A program made the position numbers and the translations under genes. Below the pieces are notes generated by a model, which made no database searches, had not been told where the DNA came from, and saw only the letters and a list, made by a program, of their open reading frames with translations. Below are positions 31,597 through 33,752 of a stretch of 33,752 nt of DNA, piece by piece. This DNA comes from SZUA-430 sp964647355 (GTDB lineage Bacteria; Pseudomonadota; Alphaproteobacteria; Micropepsales; Micropepsaceae), in contig CAZYGK010000028.1 in NCBI GenBank assembly GCA_964647355.1, positions 1 through 33,752 on the forward strand, given 5' to 3'. Positions within the stretch are counted from its first letter, which is position 1. Each line of letters opens with the position of its first letter.

Positions 31597-31766
31597 TGTC
31601 ATCCCGGAGCTTAGGTGAGCCCAACTGCGCAGCAGTTGGCTGCGAACCTTAGCATCCGGGACCCAGGGGAACAGTTGATGCGTTTGTGCGGTGCCCCTGG
31701 GTCCCGGATAGTAAGGCTCGCAAGGCCGGTGCTTCGCAACGGGCTCGCCTAACTTCCGGGATGACA
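31597..31766. repeat. Interspersed palindrome-ended repeat, copy B, inside the bkd operon
   Basis: Bounded by TGTCATCCCGG and CCGGGATGACA like copy A (18495-18632). It contains an AACTGCGCAGCAGTTG hairpin and a CCCTGGGTCCCGGAT segment facing a CCGGGACCCAGGGG segment, so the whole can fold into a cruciform. It is longer on the left (170 against 138 bases). It fills nearly all of the gap between E2 and E3. Confidence 0.85.
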
Positions 31767-31779
31767 GGGTATTGTAGGG

Positions 31780-33078
31780 TCATTCCATAAACATCATCGC
31801 TGGGTGTTCGAGCAGCGCTTTCACGCGCTGGATGAACATGGCCGCGTCGTAGCCGTCGACCACGCGGTGGTCGAAGCTTGAGGAGAGGTTCATCATCTTG
31901 CGGACCGCGATTGCGCCGTTGTGGACGACGGGGCGGTCGATGATCGCGTTCGGGCCGATGATGGTGACTTCGGGGTGGTTGATGACGGGCGTCGTCACCA
32001 CGCCGCCGATAGGCCCTAGGCTCGTGATCGTGATCGTGGAGCCGGTGAGTTCGTCCTTCGTTGCCTTGTTGTCGCGCGCGGCGGTCGAGACGCGGGCGAC
32101 TTCGGCGGCGGCCTGCCAAAGGTCCATCGCTTCGGCGTGGTGGACGACGGGCACGATGAGGCCGTTCGGCGTTTGCGTGGCGATGCCGATGTGCACCGGC
32201 TTGTAGCGGTGCACGACGCCGGCTTCATCGTCGAAACGGGCGTTGATCTGCGGGTAGTCGGGCAGTACGCGGATGAGTGCGCGCATCAGGAACGGCAGCA
32301 GCGTCAGCTTGGGCTGGTCCTGGCGCTTCGTCGCGTTCATTTGCACGCGCAGGGCTTCGAGCTCCGTCATGTCGACTTCTTCGACGTAGGCGAAGTGCGG
32401 GATGCGGCGCTTGGCTTCCTGCATCTTCTCCGCGATCTTGCGGCGCAGACCGATGACCTTGATCTCGTCGATGCCTTCGCGGCGTTCCATCGCGACGGAG
32501 CCGCGCGCAGCGGGTGCGCCCTTGGCGATGTAGGCGTCGAGGTCGGCGTGGCTGATGCGGCCGGCGGGGCCGGTGCCTTGCACGTATTGCAGATGGACGC
32601 CGAGTTCATTCGCGCGCTGGCGCACCGCGGGGGAGGCGAGCGGCTTGTCGCCGAATTTTCGCGGGGCGCTCGGTGCGGCTGCGACCGGCGCGGGTGCCGG
32701 GGCGGGCTTTGCGGCTACGGGCTCGGGCTTCGGTGCCGGCTTCTTTTCTTCGAGTTTCGGCGGCGGGGGCGGGGCGGCCTTCGCCGTCTTCGCGGCAGCG
32801 GCGCCGTTCGATTTCACGTCCGCTTCGTTGCCTGCGCCTTCGACTTCGAAGATCACGATCGGCGCGCCGACCGGGGCCATGGAGCCCGGCTCACCGCGCA
32901 GTTCGACGACTTTACCGGAGACGGGCGAGGTCATTTCGACGGTCGCCTTGTCGGTCATCACGTCGACGAGGTGCTGGTCTTCCTTGATCGTGTCGCCGAC
33001 GGCGACGTGCCAGGCGACGATTTCGGCCTCGGCCGTGCCTTCGCCGACGTCGGGAAGTTTGAAGATGAAACGACCCAT
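31780..33078 (-). CDS. bkdB: Branched-chain 2-oxoacid dehydrogenase E2 (dihydrolipoyl acyltransferase)
   Basis: A 432-residue E2. The lipoyl domain comes first, with attachment Lys44 in DVMTDKATVEM. A Pro/Ala/Lys-rich linker runs about 85-135, and the peripheral subunit-binding domain is LASPAVRQRANELG to GRISHADLDAY (about 148-190). The acyltransferase domain ends in SFDHRVVDGYDAAMF, with catalytic His404 and Asp408. A single lipoyl domain and the E1-beta neighbour of branched-chain type support a bkd complex rather than pyruvate dehydrogenase. The start follows the E1-beta stop by three bases. Copy B of the repeat follows its stop. The enzyme class is certain; the acyl specificity is inferred from neighbours. 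Confidence 0.94.
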   Translation of the reverse strand: MGRFIFKLPDVGEGTAEAEIVAWHVAVGDTIKEDQHLVDVMTDKATVEMTSPVSGKVVELRGEPGSMAPVGAPIVIFEVEGAGNEADVKSNGAAAAKTAKAAPPPPPKLEEKKPAPKPEPVAAKPAPAPAPVAAAPSAPRKFGDKPLASPAVRQRANELGVHLQYVQGTGPAGRISHADLDAYIAKGAPAARGSVAMERREGIDEIKVIGLRRKIAEKMQEAKRRIPHFAYVEEVDMTELEALRVQMNATKRQDQPKLTLLPFLMRALIRVLPDYPQINARFDDEAGVVHRYKPVHIGIATQTPNGLIVPVVHHAEAMDLWQAAAEVARVSTAARDNKATKDELTGSTITITSLGPIGGVVTTPVINHPEVTIIGPNAIIDRPVVHNGAIAVRKMMNLSSSFDHRVVDGYDAAMFIQRVKALLEHPAMMFME

Positions 33079-33081
33079 GGC

Positions 33082-33752
33082 TTAGCCCTCCATCGCGCGG
33101 CGCATCGCGGCCGCGACGCGGCCCGGGCCCGGGAAGTACTGCCACTCGAAGGCGTGCGGGTAGGGCGTGTCCCAGCCGGCGACGCGCTCGATCGGCGCTT
33201 CCAAATGATAGAAACAATGTTCCTGCACGAGCGCGGTGAGTTCGGCGCCGTAACCGGACGTGCGCGTCGCCTCATGGACGATGACGCAGCGGCCGGTTTT
33301 TTCGACCGAGGCTTTGATGGACTCGATGTCGACGGGAATGAGCGAGCGCAGGTCGACGACTTCGGCGTCGATGCCGGCGTCTTCGGCGGCGGCGAGGGCG
33401 ACGTGCACCATCGTGCCGTAGGCGATGACGGTGAGGTCGTTGCCTTCGCGCGCGATCGCGGCCTTGCCGAGCGGTACCTGATAGTAGCCGTCGGGGACTT
33501 CGCTCGCCTTGTGTTTCGACCACGGTTGAACGGGGCGGTCGTGATGGCCGTCGAAGGGGCCGTTGTAGATGCGCTTCGGCTCGAAGAACATGACGGGGTC
33601 TTCGTCTTCGATCGCGCTGATGAGCAGGCCTTTCGCGTCGTACGGGTTCGACGGGATCACCGTCTTGATGCCGCAGACGTGGGTAAACAGCGCTTCGGGG
33701 CTTTGGCTGTGCGTTTGGCCGCCGAAGATGCCGCCGCCATAGGGCGAGCGCA
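33082..33752 (-). CDS. bkdA2: Branched-chain 2-oxoacid dehydrogenase E1 beta subunit (5' part outside window)
   Basis: The last 222 or so residues of an E1-beta subunit; the gene continues past the window end. RSPYGGGIFGGQTHSQSPEA and IPSNPYDAKGLL are the pyrimidine-binding and transketolase C-domain junction. AIEDEDPVMFFEPKRIYNGP and PVQPWSKHKASEVPDGYYQV are typical of branched-chain (bkd) rather than pyruvate E1-beta. LPVD-like segments and GRCVIVHEATRTSGYGAE lead into the C-terminal domain. It begins the visible part of the E1-beta, E2, E3 series on the minus strand. An E1-alpha gene is expected just beyond the window and would complete the complex that decarboxylates 2-oxoacids from Val, Leu and Ile. 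Confidence 0.93.
   Translation of the reverse strand, partial: RSPYGGGIFGGQTHSQSPEALFTHVCGIKTVIPSNPYDAKGLLISAIEDEDPVMFFEPKRIYNGPFDGHHDRPVQPWSKHKASEVPDGYYQVPLGKAAIAREGNDLTVIAYGTMVHVALAAAEDAGIDAEVVDLRSLIPVDIESIKASVEKTGRCVIVHEATRTSGYGAELTALVQEHCFYHLEAPIERVAGWDTPYPHAFEWQYFPGPGRVAAAMRRAMEG

Noticed and set aside
30230..31618. Plus-strand open frame opposite lpdA
   Set aside because: lpdA has complete FAD, disulfide and catalytic motifs; the opposite translation is acidic low-complexity with no family resemblance.
31574..31624. N-terminal extension of lpdA by 17 residues
   Set aside because: The codons come from repeat copy B; E3 proteins begin close to the FAD-binding strand, as with the start used.
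1..33752. CRISPR arrays, tRNA or rRNA genes, integrases, phage genes
   Set aside because: No regularly spaced repeats, tRNA-like cloverleaf, rRNA stretch or recombinase motif was seen on either strand by reading; a dedicated scan would be needed to exclude small RNAs.

Overview
This is a GC-rich, densely packed chromosomal window that most resembles an alphaproteobacterium. Three things suggest this. There is an imuA-imuB-dnaE2 mutagenesis cassette preceded by a GAAC-N7-GAAC site, which is the alphaproteobacterial form of the LexA/SOS box. There is a bkd-type E1-E2-E3 cluster. There are interspersed repeats with TGTCATCCCGG ends of a kind common in that class. The genus cannot be fixed from the sequence alone. 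I see no rRNA, tRNA, CRISPR array, transposase or phage gene.

Layout, left to right. 1-1354 (+): the 3' part of an amidohydrolase-2 family enzyme, coupled to a small membrane protein. 1351-3492 (-): a Tat-exported M3 zinc peptidase (Dcp type). 3679-4095 (+): a small stand-alone SET-domain protein. 4096-4560 (-): an MgtC/SapB membrane protein. 4726-11177 (+): an ethanolamine-type permease, a glutamine synthetase-family ligase, an aldehyde dehydrogenase, an iron-type alcohol dehydrogenase and a class I amidotransferase-fold hydrolase. Together the last five look like a catabolic route through gamma-glutamyl intermediates. 11237-16959 (+): SOS box, imuA, imuB, dnaE2. 16956-18421 (-): a DUF1801 protein, a 70-residue membrane protein and an exported Sel1-repeat protein. 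18693-19670 (+): a sulfotransferase-fold protein and an ArsC-family reductase. 19686-23341 (-): a tightly coupled three-gene unit of helical and membrane proteins (DUF6384-like in the middle, Asp-tract protein last). 23437-24216 (+): DUF72. 24220-24492 (-) and 24551-25330 (+): a zinc-ribbon protein divergent from a PaaX-like regulator. 25533-30167 (+): a spore-coat-U (Csu-type) chaperone-usher pilus cluster. 30164-33752 (-): branched-chain 2-oxoacid dehydrogenase E1-beta (cut by the window end), E2 and E3.

Repeats. A REPIN-like double palindrome sits between the ligase and the aldehyde dehydrogenase. Two copies of a TGTCATCCCGG/CCGGGATGACA-ended element lie at 18495-18632 and 31597-31766, the second inside the bkd operon between E2 and E3.

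The least described items are the gamma-glutamyl (probably ethanolamine) pathway and the three-gene DUF6384-containing operon. The pathway can be read as permease uptake, ATP-dependent glutamylation, alcohol then aldehyde oxidation, and hydrolysis to glutamate plus glycine. The operon has no function I can assign. No intergenic stretch exceeds about 210 bases.
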